Positions 7,576-15,634 of a stretch of DNA of 20,382 bases are shown here, one piece after another. The notes below the pieces were generated by a model. The model ran no database searches, was not told where the DNA came from, and saw only the letters and a list, made by a program, of their open reading frames with translations. The DNA is from Bacillota bacterium (lineage in GTDB: Bacteria > Bacillota > Clostridia > Acetivibrionales > DSM-1351), in assembly GCA_023412635.1 (NCBI GenBank), contig JAEYNI010000216.1, forward strand, positions 1 to 20,382. Direction: 5' to 3'. Both the position numbers and the translations under genes were made by a program. Every line of letters begins with the position of its first letter. The stretch's first letter is position 1.

Positions 7576-9936
7576 ATGGAAAAAGCACAGATAAAGATTT
7601 CTATCAGAAATCTGGTGGAATTGGTACTAAGGTCAGGAGACATAGATAACAGGCTGGTTTCTTCAAATCGGATGCTGGAAGGCACCAGAATTCATCAGAG
7701 AATACAGAAGGAAAGCGGCGATAACTATGCCAAAGAGGTATTTTTGTCATATGATTATCAACTTCAGGGCTTTACAATAAGACTTGAGGGGCGGGCTGAC
7801 GGAATAATTACTGAAACTGACGGAATAATTATTGACGAAATAAAGTCCACAGCAAGGCCCCTTGAATACATAGATGATGATTTCAGTCTGCTACATTGGG
7901 CACAGGCAAAATGCTATGCCTTTATTTATTGCGTTCAGAATGATTTAAATGATATTTTTGTCCAGCTTACATATTTTCATATTGAAACAGAAGAGAAGAA
8001 AATAATAAGAAAAGCCTTTACCCTGAAGGAACTTCAGGAGTATATGAGTCAGCTTTTGGATAAGTATATGGTCTGGGCAAGTATGTCAGATAGCTGGAAC
8101 ACACTAAGAGATATGTCCATCAAGGAACTTCAGTTTCCTTTTGAGAATTACCGTAAAGGACAGAGAGAACTGGCCGTTGCAGTTTATAAAACCATAATGC
8201 AGGAGAAAAAGCTTTTTGTACAGGCCCCCACCGGAATCGGAAAGACTATATCTACGTTGTTCCCAGCGGTGAAAGCCTTTGGAGAACAGCACATCTCAAA
8301 AATATTTTACCTGACTGCAAAAACCATTACCAGACAGGTTGCAGAAGAGGCTTTTACAAAAATGAGAGCCGGGGGCCTGAAATTCAGAACCTTGACCCTG
8401 ACTGCCAAGGAGAAAATATGTTTTCAGAATGAAGTCAACTGTAATCCGGATTTTTGTGAATATGCAAAAGGGCATTATAACAGGGTCAATACTGCTTTGA
8501 TTGATATATTGAATAACTCGGAGTATCTCTCCAGAGAGATACTTGAACAGTACGCTGAAAAGCACAAGGTATGCCCTTTTGAATTTGCTTTAGATATTTC
8601 ACTTTGGGCTGACTGTATTATATGCGACTATAATTATGTTTTTGATCCAAGAGTGTATTTAAAGAGATTTTTTCTAAATAACGACGGTGACTATGCCTTC
8701 CTTGTAGATGAGGCACATAATCTTGTAGACAGGGCCAGAGAAATGTTTTCTGCTCAGATCAGCAAAACAACTTTTTATGAGGCCAGAAAGGCTATAAAAA
8801 ACCATCAGCCTAAAATAGCAAAGGTTCTGGGAAAGATAAATACTTATATGATCTCACTCAGAAAACAGTGCACCGAGGACGGTTTTATAATAAACAAGGG
8901 TGAGCTCAGCGAGTTGTACAAATTGCTTAACCGTTTTATATCAGAGGCCGAGGAATGGATTGTTAAAAATCAGAATAAAGGAATTGAGGGGTTTGACCTG
9001 CTGTTGGAGGCATATTTTAATGCAATAGCCTTCCTGAAAATATCTGAGTTTTTCGACCACAGATATGTAACATTTATTGAAGCCGTCCGAAGTGAGGTCA
9101 GGGTAAAACTTTTTTGCATAGACCCATCCTTTTTGTTAGCTGAAGCGGTAAAAAGGGGAAAGACAGCGGTTTTCTTTTCGGCCACTTTGACACCTTTAAG
9201 CTATTATATTGATATCCTGGGCGGTGACAAGGACGACTATAACATAAATCTCTGTTCACCTTTTGACAACAGCAAACTCTGTCTATTGGTGGATGATGAT
9301 GTTTCTACAAAATATAAAAATCGTGAGAACAGTTATGATACAATTGTTGAAATAATAAAGACTGCAGTTGATATGCGTAAAGGTAACTATCTTGTATATT
9401 TTCCGTCCTATAAGTATATGAATGAGGTGTATATCAGATTTACCGAACAATACCCTGATATTAATTCCTTTATACAGGAGAACTCCATGTCTGAAGAGGA
9501 AAGAGAGAGCTTTCTCAATAGATTCCAGTCCGATAATTCTGAAGCTATGGTTTGCTTCGGAGTGCTGGGAGGTATTTTCTCCGAAGGAATTGACCTTAAG
9601 GGAGACCGACTTATAGGAGCTATAATCATTGGGGTGGGCCTGCCGCAGATAAGTGTTGAACAGGATATTATTATGGATTATTTCAACAGGAAAAATGGCA
9701 TGGGGTATGAGAATGCTTATATGTTTCCCGGTATGAACAAGGTGCTTCAGGCGGCAGGACGTGTTATTCGCTCGGAAAATGACCGGGGAATGGTACTTCT
9801 TATTGATGAAAGGTTTTCACAAAGAAATTATAAAAATCTGTTTCCCAAGCACTGGGAGCATAACATTACAGTCAGGAGTACAGATGAGTTAAAAGCCAGA
9901 TTGAATAACTTTTGGTGCTCCTGGAATATCAAATAA
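7576..9936 (+). CDS. Cas4/RecB-like nuclease domain fused to XPD/DinG-type Fe-S helicase
   Basis: A 786-residue DNA repair protein with two parts. Residues 1 to about 165 look like a PD-(D/E)XK nuclease of the Cas4/RecB type: His40, Asp75 (GRADG), Glu88-x-Lys90 (DEIKST) and the Gln110-x3-Tyr114 motif. The rest is a superfamily 2 helicase of the XPD/DinG group: a Q-motif-like FPFENYRKGQRE, Walker A APTGIGKT (217-224), four cysteines placed for a [4Fe-4S] cluster (Cys282, Cys289, Cys294, Cys333), DEAH (378-381), SATL, and motif VI QAAGRVIR (725-732). Helicases of this group unwind DNA 5' to 3'. I chose ATG 7576 because AAGGA lies five bases upstream; the ATG at 7570 overlaps that site. The gene follows a LexA-controlled promoter and is followed by a UvrD-type helicase 20 bp later. 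Some family members with this fusion are known in clostridia, but their task is not settled to my knowledge. Confidence 0.9.
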   Translation: MEKAQIKISIRNLVELVLRSGDIDNRLVSSNRMLEGTRIHQRIQKESGDNYAKEVFLSYDYQLQGFTIRLEGRADGIITETDGIIIDEIKSTARPLEYIDDDFSLLHWAQAKCYAFIYCVQNDLNDIFVQLTYFHIETEEKKIIRKAFTLKELQEYMSQLLDKYMVWASMSDSWNTLRDMSIKELQFPFENYRKGQRELAVAVYKTIMQEKKLFVQAPTGIGKTISTLFPAVKAFGEQHISKIFYLTAKTITRQVAEEAFTKMRAGGLKFRTLTLTAKEKICFQNEVNCNPDFCEYAKGHYNRVNTALIDILNNSEYLSREILEQYAEKHKVCPFEFALDISLWADCIICDYNYVFDPRVYLKRFFLNNDGDYAFLVDEAHNLVDRAREMFSAQISKTTFYEARKAIKNHQPKIAKVLGKINTYMISLRKQCTEDGFIINKGELSELYKLLNRFISEAEEWIVKNQNKGIEGFDLLLEAYFNAIAFLKISEFFDHRYVTFIEAVRSEVRVKLFCIDPSFLLAEAVKRGKTAVFFSATLTPLSYYIDILGGDKDDYNINLCSPFDNSKLCLLVDDDVSTKYKNRENSYDTIVEIIKTAVDMRKGNYLVYFPSYKYMNEVYIRFTEQYPDINSFIQENSMSEEERESFLNRFQSDNSEAMVCFGVLGGIFSEGIDLKGDRLIGAIIIGVGLPQISVEQDIIMDYFNRKNGMGYENAYMFPGMNKVLQAAGRVIRSENDRGMVLLIDERFSQRNYKNLFPKHWEHNITVRSTDELKARLNNFWCSWNIK

Positions 9937-9956
9937 CAATAGACTGGAAGGATAAC

Positions 9957-12152
9957 TTGGACTTTTATAACACTCTTAAAAACAAACATAATATAGACTT
10001 AAATGAGGAGCAAAAGAATGCAGTCAGCCATAAAGGCGGACCAGCATTGATTCTGGCTGGTCCCGGCTCGGGAAAAACCACCGTAATAACAGCCAGAGTC
10101 GCGTATTTGGTAAAGACAGCAGGCGTTATGCCTCAAAATATACTGACTCTTACTTTTAACAAAGCGGCCCAGCTTGAGATGGAAAGGCGCTTTAACAAGC
10201 TTTATGGAAGTGACATTACCGGAAGGGTACATTTTGCAACACTTCACAGCTTTTGCAATAGAGTAGTCAGGGACTATGAGAGAATAAAGGGCCGCAGGCT
10301 TCGCAGGATAGAAGGCAATGACCAGGAAATAAATAAGCATCAGCTGCTAAAAGAAATCTACCAAAGCATTAACAACTCAAAAATTAATGATGATGAGCTT
10401 GAAACCCTTATTAATGAAATAGGACTTGTTAAAAACAGCCTGATTAAGGACTTTGATGGTTTAACCTTCACAACAAAAAGATTCCAACAAATTTACAAGT
10501 CTTACGAGGACTATAAAAAAAGCAATCTGTTAATAGATTTTGACGATATGCTGACCTATGCGTACAGCATTTTATCAAGATATCCTGAGCTTCTTGAGCA
10601 TTATAGAAATAGCTACAGCTATATCCAGGTGGATGAAGGGCAGGATTTGTCAAAAATCCAGTTTGAAATAATCAGGCTGTTGAGTGAAAGACACAGGAAC
10701 TTGTTTATAGTTGCAGACGATGACCAATCCATATATGGTTTCCGAGGTGCCCACCCCCAGTTCATTCTGGACTTCGAGAAACAGTTCCGAGGCTGTAGCA
10801 TATTCAGGCTTGAAAACAATTACCGCTCAACTGAGAATATTGTAAGTCTCAGCAGCAGATTCATTAAAAATAACAAAAACAGATATGATAAAAACCATGT
10901 TACACTGAATGGAAAGCTGACCGAGCCTGAAATAATCAAAGCACTTGACCAACGTGATCAGCTTCAGTTTATTCTGGATAAGCTGATCAGTTTTTCACAG
11001 CTTTCGGACATAGAGCAAAACACACATATAAAGCCAAAAACATACTTAAAGGGGAGAAAAAAGCAAATTGCAATTCTTTACCGGAATAATCTGTCATCAG
11101 TTCTTTCAGCTGATATACTCAATAGAAACGGGATTCCTTTCAGACTAAGACAGAACAGATTGTTCTTTTTCAAGCACTGGCTGGTGCAGGAAGTTTCAGC
11201 TTTTTTGATTTTTGCATTGGATCCTCAGGATGTTGAAGCCTTCTCCAAAATATATTACAGAATGAACAGATATATATCCAAGGCAATGCTGGAGTGCGCC
11301 ATGACAGGAGATGCGGGCAAGCCGGTTATTGACCGTATTATGGCTGGTGTTGAACTGAAACTCTTTCAGATAGAAGGCTTGTTTAAGCTGAAACTGGAAT
11401 TTTTAAACCTTGCAAAAAAGCCTCCTATTAACGCTTTGCAATATATTAAAAATAACTTTAAGTATTCGGAAAGTGTTAAGGAATACTGCTCTCTGGTAGG
11501 TCTGTCGTATGAATATATATCCAGACTGTTTGAAATTCTACAGGGTATAGCCTTAAACTGCCAGACAATTGTTGAATTTCTTGATAGATTAGCTGAATTG
11601 GAAAAGCTTTTTGAAGGAAGTAATAACTGGGATAACGACGAAGGGATTCTAGAAATTACACTAAGTACCATACATTCATCAAAGGGACTGGAATACGATT
11701 GTGTATTCATGATAGACCTTATAAACAGTGAGCTTCCGGGAGAGAAGGCTATTGAAAAGGCAGCTGATGCTAAGGACTTATCTTTACTGGAGGAAGAGAG
11801 AAGGCTATACTATGTAGGAATGACAAGGGCAAGACAAAGCCTTTTTATGATTTATCCAACTGCAGCTAATGGAGACAGGGTTTCTCCATCCTTGTTTCTA
11901 AAGGAGCTTGCTGTCCTGCTGAAGAAGAAACTGACAGATGGTTTTGCTGAAGGTGTTATTGTAAGGCATTCAAAGTTTGGAAGAGGTGTTGTGGTTTCAC
12001 AATATTCTCGAGATGACATAAATTCACCCGGAGAGCTTATTGAAATTAAATTTTTTAACGGTATTGTCAAAAAACTTGATTTGATGATTTGTCTCGAAAA
12101 CGGATTGCTTGAATTCGAAAAGACCGATCAAGACATAATCCATCAAATTTAA
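9957..12152 (+). CDS. UvrD/PcrA-type superfamily 1 DNA helicase
   Basis: About 731 residues with all UvrD/PcrA motifs: Q-motif LNEEQKNAV, Walker A AGPGSGKT (34-41), TLHSF (motif Ib area), motif II DEGQD (226-230), ADDDQSIYGFRGA (253-265), NNYRST, STIHSSKGLEYD, and YYVGMTRAR near the C-terminal third. A tail with VRHSKFGRGVV resembles the Tudor-like domain that ends PcrA. Such enzymes unwind DNA 3' to 5'. There is no nuclease domain. The start is unsure: no ATG is available, and I prefer TTG 9957 because GGAAGGA lies just four bases upstream. TTG 9912 or GTG 9915 would overlap the upstream gene but have no ribosome binding site. It is co-transcribed with the nuclease-helicase fusion and so probably shares its SOS control. 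It diverges from housekeeping PcrA and is likely a second, specialised copy. Confidence 0.9.
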   Translation: MDFYNTLKNKHNIDLNEEQKNAVSHKGGPALILAGPGSGKTTVITARVAYLVKTAGVMPQNILTLTFNKAAQLEMERRFNKLYGSDITGRVHFATLHSFCNRVVRDYERIKGRRLRRIEGNDQEINKHQLLKEIYQSINNSKINDDELETLINEIGLVKNSLIKDFDGLTFTTKRFQQIYKSYEDYKKSNLLIDFDDMLTYAYSILSRYPELLEHYRNSYSYIQVDEGQDLSKIQFEIIRLLSERHRNLFIVADDDQSIYGFRGAHPQFILDFEKQFRGCSIFRLENNYRSTENIVSLSSRFIKNNKNRYDKNHVTLNGKLTEPEIIKALDQRDQLQFILDKLISFSQLSDIEQNTHIKPKTYLKGRKKQIAILYRNNLSSVLSADILNRNGIPFRLRQNRLFFFKHWLVQEVSAFLIFALDPQDVEAFSKIYYRMNRYISKAMLECAMTGDAGKPVIDRIMAGVELKLFQIEGLFKLKLEFLNLAKKPPINALQYIKNNFKYSESVKEYCSLVGLSYEYISRLFEILQGIALNCQTIVEFLDRLAELEKLFEGSNNWDNDEGILEITLSTIHSSKGLEYDCVFMIDLINSELPGEKAIEKAADAKDLSLLEEERRLYYVGMTRARQSLFMIYPTAANGDRVSPSLFLKELAVLLKKKLTDGFAEGVIVRHSKFGRGVVVSQYSRDDINSPGELIEIKFFNGIVKKLDLMICLENGLLEFEKTDQDIIHQI

Positions 12153-12162
12153 ATATATAGTA

Positions 12163-12190
12163 TTGAAATTAATTGCAGGATGGATAATAA
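12163..12190 (+). promoter_or_regulatory. Possible promoter of yqeG-aroE
   Basis: TTGAAA (12163-12168) and TAATAA (12185-12190) are 16 bp apart in the 109-bp gap before yqeG. The match is moderate and no terminator separates this unit from the helicase operon, so read-through is also possible. Confidence 0.33.
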
Positions 12191-12261
12191 AAGTAATTCT
12201 TATATTGTGTAACGCCCATTCTTTTGTTATCATTAAAAATTGATATGGAGGAATATAGCAA

Positions 12262-12831
12262 ATGATTGAAAAATACTATCCTGATTTGTACTGCGACAGC
12301 ATCAGACATATAGACTTGGACATGCTGAAAAATAAAGGAATAAAAGGTTTAATCCTTGATATAGACAATACACTTGTCCCAATGCACAGTAAGGATGCTG
12401 ATGAAAATGCCATGACCTGGATAAGAGACTTGAAGAACAAAGGTTTCAAAGTATGCATTTTATCAAATGCATCCGAAAAGCGTGTTGTCAGGTTTAATAA
12501 GGATATTGCGGTTATAGCAATACACAGAGCCTATAAACCTTCGGGCAGGGCATTTCTGATGGCAGCTGAAAAGCTGGAACTCCAACCTGAAAGCATTGCC
12601 GTAGTCGGAGACCAGATATTTACTGATATTCACGGCGGTAATAAGGCTAATATGCTGACCATTCTTGTCAAGCCCATAGACAAAAAGGAAATCCTTTATG
12701 TCCGCCTTAAAAGATGGCCTGAAAAACTTATATTGGCAGGTTATATGAAAAAGCTGGAGCATCACCTTAGAAAGAGAGAGGTTTGGAAGAAAAACAGGCT
12801 GGTAATTGAAAAAAACAGATATAAAAAGTAA
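12262..12831 (+). CDS. yqeG: YqeG family HAD-IIIA phosphatase
   Basis: A 189-residue protein of the HAD superfamily, subfamily IIIA, matching Bacillus YqeG. The motifs are complete: nucleophile Asp33 and acid Asp35 in DIDNT (33-37), SNAS (68-71), Lys92 in YKPSG, and GDQIFTDI (116-123). In Firmicutes the yqeG gene usually lies in a conserved cluster with yqeH (a ribosome-assembly GTPase), aroE, yhbY and nadD. Here aroE follows after 18 bp but yqeH is missing between them. Some HAD-IIIA relatives act as phosphatidylglycerophosphate phosphatases; whether this one does is unknown. GGAGG ten bases upstream supports the start. Confidence 0.9.
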   Translation: MIEKYYPDLYCDSIRHIDLDMLKNKGIKGLILDIDNTLVPMHSKDADENAMTWIRDLKNKGFKVCILSNASEKRVVRFNKDIAVIAIHRAYKPSGRAFLMAAEKLELQPESIAVVGDQIFTDIHGGNKANMLTILVKPIDKKEILYVRLKRWPEKLILAGYMKKLEHHLRKREVWKKNRLVIEKNRYKK

Positions 12832-12849
12832 AGATTGTGAGGATTTTCA

Positions 12850-13734
12850 ATGAAGTTAGTTGATACTGTAAATGGGAAAACAGGACTTTTCGGACTAATC
12901 GGCTGTCCGGTAGAGCACACAAAATCTCCATACATTCATAATACGTTATTCAAGGAATTTAATATAAACGCAGTTTATGTACCTATACGGGTAAACCAGG
13001 GAGAGCTGGAGAAGGCGGTTAATGGTCTGAAAGCTCAGAATTTCACCGGTTTTAACGTTACAGTACCCTATAAGAAGGATGTAATAAAATATTTGGATGA
13101 TGTATCAACTGATGCCCTGCTTATGGGGGCTGTCAATACCGTAAAAAATGTAAACGGAAAATTAAAGGGGTACAATACAGATGCCGAAGGCTTCACAAGA
13201 GATTTCAAGGATTCCTTCGCTACAGGTTTCACCGGAAAAAGGGTAATGCTGCTGGGAGCAGGAGGGACGGCAAGAGCATTGGCAATCAGACTGGCTTCAG
13301 AAGGTGTACGTCAGCTGGTCATTGTAAACAGAACCCTTGAAAATGCTCAGAATATTGTTGCACTGGTAAAAAACAATTTTGGTAACATTGTAACAGGGAT
13401 AGTTCCTGAAGCAGCAGATTTTAGTCGTGATTTTCTGAGTAGTGATATTATTATAAACACTACTCCCGCCGGAATGAGCACATATGCAGTAAAAACTCCC
13501 TTTGATTACACCTTCGAATTTCAGAAACAGCAATTGGTGTATGACGTAATATATACCCCTGAAAAAACCCAGTTTTTAAAACAGGCTGAAGAGAGGGGCT
13601 GTAAAATAAAAAACGGTTTTGGAATGCTTATTAATCAGGGTATTTCAGCCTTTGAAATATGGACGGGAAAGTCTGTGCCTAAAGATATTTCTTTAGAAAT
13701 ATTAAATCTTATAAGCAAATTAAAGGATTTATGA
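12850..13734 (+). CDS. aroE: Shikimate dehydrogenase
   Basis: A 294-residue cytoplasmic enzyme that reduces 3-dehydroshikimate to shikimate with NADPH, the fourth step of the common aromatic pathway. The substrate-binding loop HTKSPYIHN is at 23-31, the catalytic Lys75 lies in VTVPYKKD, Asp111 in YNTDAEG, and the NADP-binding glycine loop is GAGGTARA (136-143), followed by INRT and NTTPAGM. The length and motif order are those of AroE proper rather than the YdiB or quinate branch. It is 18 bp downstream of yqeG with a GTGAGGA ribosome binding site, so both are probably on one transcript. No other aromatic pathway gene is nearby, but the iorAB-paaK aromatic ketoacid genes lie 2.5 kb downstream. 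Confidence 0.95.
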   Translation: MKLVDTVNGKTGLFGLIGCPVEHTKSPYIHNTLFKEFNINAVYVPIRVNQGELEKAVNGLKAQNFTGFNVTVPYKKDVIKYLDDVSTDALLMGAVNTVKNVNGKLKGYNTDAEGFTRDFKDSFATGFTGKRVMLLGAGGTARALAIRLASEGVRQLVIVNRTLENAQNIVALVKNNFGNIVTGIVPEAADFSRDFLSSDIIINTTPAGMSTYAVKTPFDYTFEFQKQQLVYDVIYTPEKTQFLKQAEERGCKIKNGFGMLINQGISAFEIWTGKSVPKDISLEILNLISKLKDL

Positions 13735-13770
13735 AAATTATAACGAATAATATAAATATTTGGTGCCGAG

Positions 13771-13803
13771 AATGTCGTCATAAACCTGTTACGACATTTT
13801 AAA
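13771..13803 (+). terminator. Weak hairpin after aroE, possible terminator
   Basis: An 8-bp perfect stem, AATGTCGT (13771-13778) with ACGACATT (13791-13798), has a 12-nt loop and is followed by TTTAAATT. The stem is short and the T-run is broken, so termination would be partial at best. Confidence 0.45.
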
Positions 13804-13842
13804 TTAATACTTTTCCACGAGTTTTACCTAAGGAGGATAGAA

Positions 13843-14109
13843 ATGGTTATTTTAAAGAATTATATGGAAGAAGTAGTGCTCAATTTAATGGAAGGTGTAC
13901 TGGATGATATTAATGTGTGCAAATGTGAAATGTGCAAGATGGATATAGCAGCCCTTGCGCTGAATGATCTCCCTCCAAAATACATCGCCACAGAGAAGGG
14001 TGAATTATATTCCAAGGTTAATTCCCTCAGAAATCAGTTTGAAGTTGATGTTATTGCCGCCATCACAAAAGCAGCCGTACTCGTAAAAAGAGCACCAAGA
14101 CATAAATAG
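13843..14109 (+). CDS. ComFB family protein
   Basis: An 88-residue protein matching the late-competence ComFB family: an N-terminal helix (NYMEEVVLNLMEGVLDD), the cysteine cluster CKCEMC (Cys26, Cys28, Cys31) directly before DIAALALNDLPPKY, and a C-terminal V-x-RAPRHK. In Bacillus subtilis comFB sits between comFA and comFC, but it is not essential for DNA uptake. Cyanobacterial ComFB proteins have been reported to bind cyclic di-GMP. Here there is no comFA or comFC next to it, so a signalling or motility-related role is as likely as competence; that is inference. AAGGAGG upstream gives a strong start. The gene ends at a shared bidirectional terminator facing the LCP gene. Confidence 0.85.
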   Translation: MVILKNYMEEVVLNLMEGVLDDINVCKCEMCKMDIAALALNDLPPKYIATEKGELYSKVNSLRNQFEVDVIAAITKAAVLVKRAPRHK

Positions 14110-14176
14110 TATTCTCTATTTTAGTGTTGTAGAGCGCCTTGATAATACCTACTCATTAGTTAATAAAACTAATAAT

Positions 14177-14212
14177 AAGCGTTGGATGATATAACTTCGT
14201 CCAGCGTTTTTT
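14177..14212. terminator. Bidirectional terminator between comFB-like and LCP genes
   Basis: A stem of about 13 pairs, including three G-U pairs when read on the plus strand, joins AAGCGTTGGATGA (14178-14190 area) to TTCGTCCAGCGTTT, followed by TTTTTT. Read on the minus strand the same stem is followed by TTATTATTAG, so it can also end the convergent LCP transcript. A second small hairpin (ATTAGTT-AATAA-AACTAAT, 14155-14173) lies beside it. Confidence 0.8.
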
Positions 14213-14235
14213 GTGGTGTGTCCAGCCTAACTGGA

Positions 14236-15393
14236 CTAAGGCTTGTCTTTTCCTGTTCCCTTTGAATCGGTTTCAGCATTTGAAGGGTTCTTTTTTTCAG
14301 GGGTTACAGGTTTCTTTGTGGATTTTGCTGGCTCATCCTCGTTATTATTGTCAGGAACAAATAATTCTGAGGGGGTAGCTATTCCTCCTACTGATTTGAA
14401 GTATTTGGCAACAATGTCTTCGGCCGGCAGTGATTCCTTAGTATCAATATTTAATATTTTGCCGTTGTAGGCATAGAACCACCCTCCGCTGATAATCTTG
14501 TCCTCTCCGTCCAGCCTGAAGGAATTGAAGCTGTCGGTTGAGATGTTGATAACACCCGAAGTAAGCTTAAGTGCATCGCTCAGGGTCATGTTTGTAATAA
14601 TATTTTCAAAGGCATAATTTAACACTGAATTGAACTTGGGAAGATATTGAATATTAAGTTTCTGTCCTATAAAAGCTTTTATAAATTTAACCTGCATCTC
14701 AGTCCGTTTAATATCACTGCCATCATAGAATTGTCTTAACTCTTTCAACTCTTCTCGTGAGTACAATCTTTCATTAGGCTTTCTAAATCTCAGTAACTGC
14801 TCAACCTTATCCCCATCCAATAGCTGATAGCCTTTTTTCAGGTCTATATAAAGATCCTGGGTAGGGTCCTGGTACCTTAAATCTGCAGGAACATCAAAAT
14901 TGACTCCTCCAAGCATATCGGTTATTTTCTTTATAGAGGAAATATTTACGTGAACATAATAATTAATATTAATACCAGTCAGATTACTGACAACTTCGGA
15001 GGCATACTTTGCGCCGTCATGCTCACGACCGCCAGCTGCATAGGCAGCATTAATCTTTGGTAGAATATTATTTTTCAATTTGACATTTGTGTCACGCGGA
15101 ATGGTAACAATACTAATCTGTGGTGCTTCACCATTATCAGCTGAGTTTGGATCATAATTTACAACCATCATTGAATCGGTATTGCCACTGGATTTATCTC
15201 CTACAAGTACAAGAAAATTCATAGGCTCATTTTTTTTCGCTCCGCTGAGTCCGTTGAAAATTTGTGGAATGGATGAATTGGAACCCTGTTCCGGAGCGAC
15301 GCTATTTATATAAAACAAAAAGAATGTTCCAAGTACAAAAAGAAACATTCCCAGCACTAAGGTAGTAACATAGGTAAACTTTCTAGTATTCAT
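14236..15393 (-). CDS. LytR-CpsA-Psr (LCP) family wall-polymer ligase
   Basis: A 385-residue protein on the minus strand. One N-terminal membrane segment (about residues 7-29) places the rest outside the cell. The LCP domain shows Asp66 (LVGDKSS), Asp73 (NTDSM), Arg100 in TIPRD, LGGV (161-164), LLDGDKVEQLLRFRK with Arg202 and Arg204, and DIKRTEMQ with Arg230. LCP enzymes move teichoic acid-like or other glycopolymers from a lipid carrier to peptidoglycan. An insert of about 20 residues separates the RFR motif from DIKR. The tail after about residue 335 is rich in Pro, Lys, Glu and Asp and probably disordered. I chose the ATG at 15393 because GAGG lies just upstream; the ATG at 15405 has no such site. 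It has its own promoter and is convergent with the comFB-like gene. Confidence 0.9.
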   Translation of the reverse strand: MNTRKFTYVTTLVLGMFLFVLGTFFLFYINSVAPEQGSNSSIPQIFNGLSGAKKNEPMNFLVLVGDKSSGNTDSMMVVNYDPNSADNGEAPQISIVTIPRDTNVKLKNNILPKINAAYAAGGREHDGAKYASEVVSNLTGININYYVHVNISSIKKITDMLGGVNFDVPADLRYQDPTQDLYIDLKKGYQLLDGDKVEQLLRFRKPNERLYSREELKELRQFYDGSDIKRTEMQVKFIKAFIGQKLNIQYLPKFNSVLNYAFENIITNMTLSDALKLTSGVINISTDSFNSFRLDGEDKIISGGWFYAYNGKILNIDTKESLPAEDIVAKYFKSVGGIATPSELFVPDNNNEDEPAKSTKKPVTPEKKNPSNAETDSKGTGKDKP

Positions 15394-15434
15394 TGAAGAC
15401 CTCATTATAAATTTTTGATTTTTATCATCATAAA

Positions 15435-15443
15435 ATTATATCA
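15435..15443 (-). promoter_or_regulatory. Extended -10 promoter of the LCP gene
   Basis: Read on the minus strand, TGATATAAT contains a perfect TATAAT preceded by the TG of an extended -10 element. No good -35 is visible 17 bp upstream, which is normal for extended -10 promoters. It lies about 42 bp before the chosen start codon. The rest of the 15406-15634 gap is A+T-rich with no other feature that I can support. Confidence 0.6.
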
Positions 15444-15634
15444 CAAAATATTGCTCACACCATATATAATCTCCAATCTTTTTATTACAAATCTGCAATC
15501 TTTATAAATAAAAACAGATTGTAGCTCTATCAATTTCCAAGGATACCATTAAAAAGTATATGCTGTAACATAAAAGGTTTACACAACATAATATATCTTA
15601 GAGCGTTTATTGCTTTTCTAAGGGGGAGTAGTAC

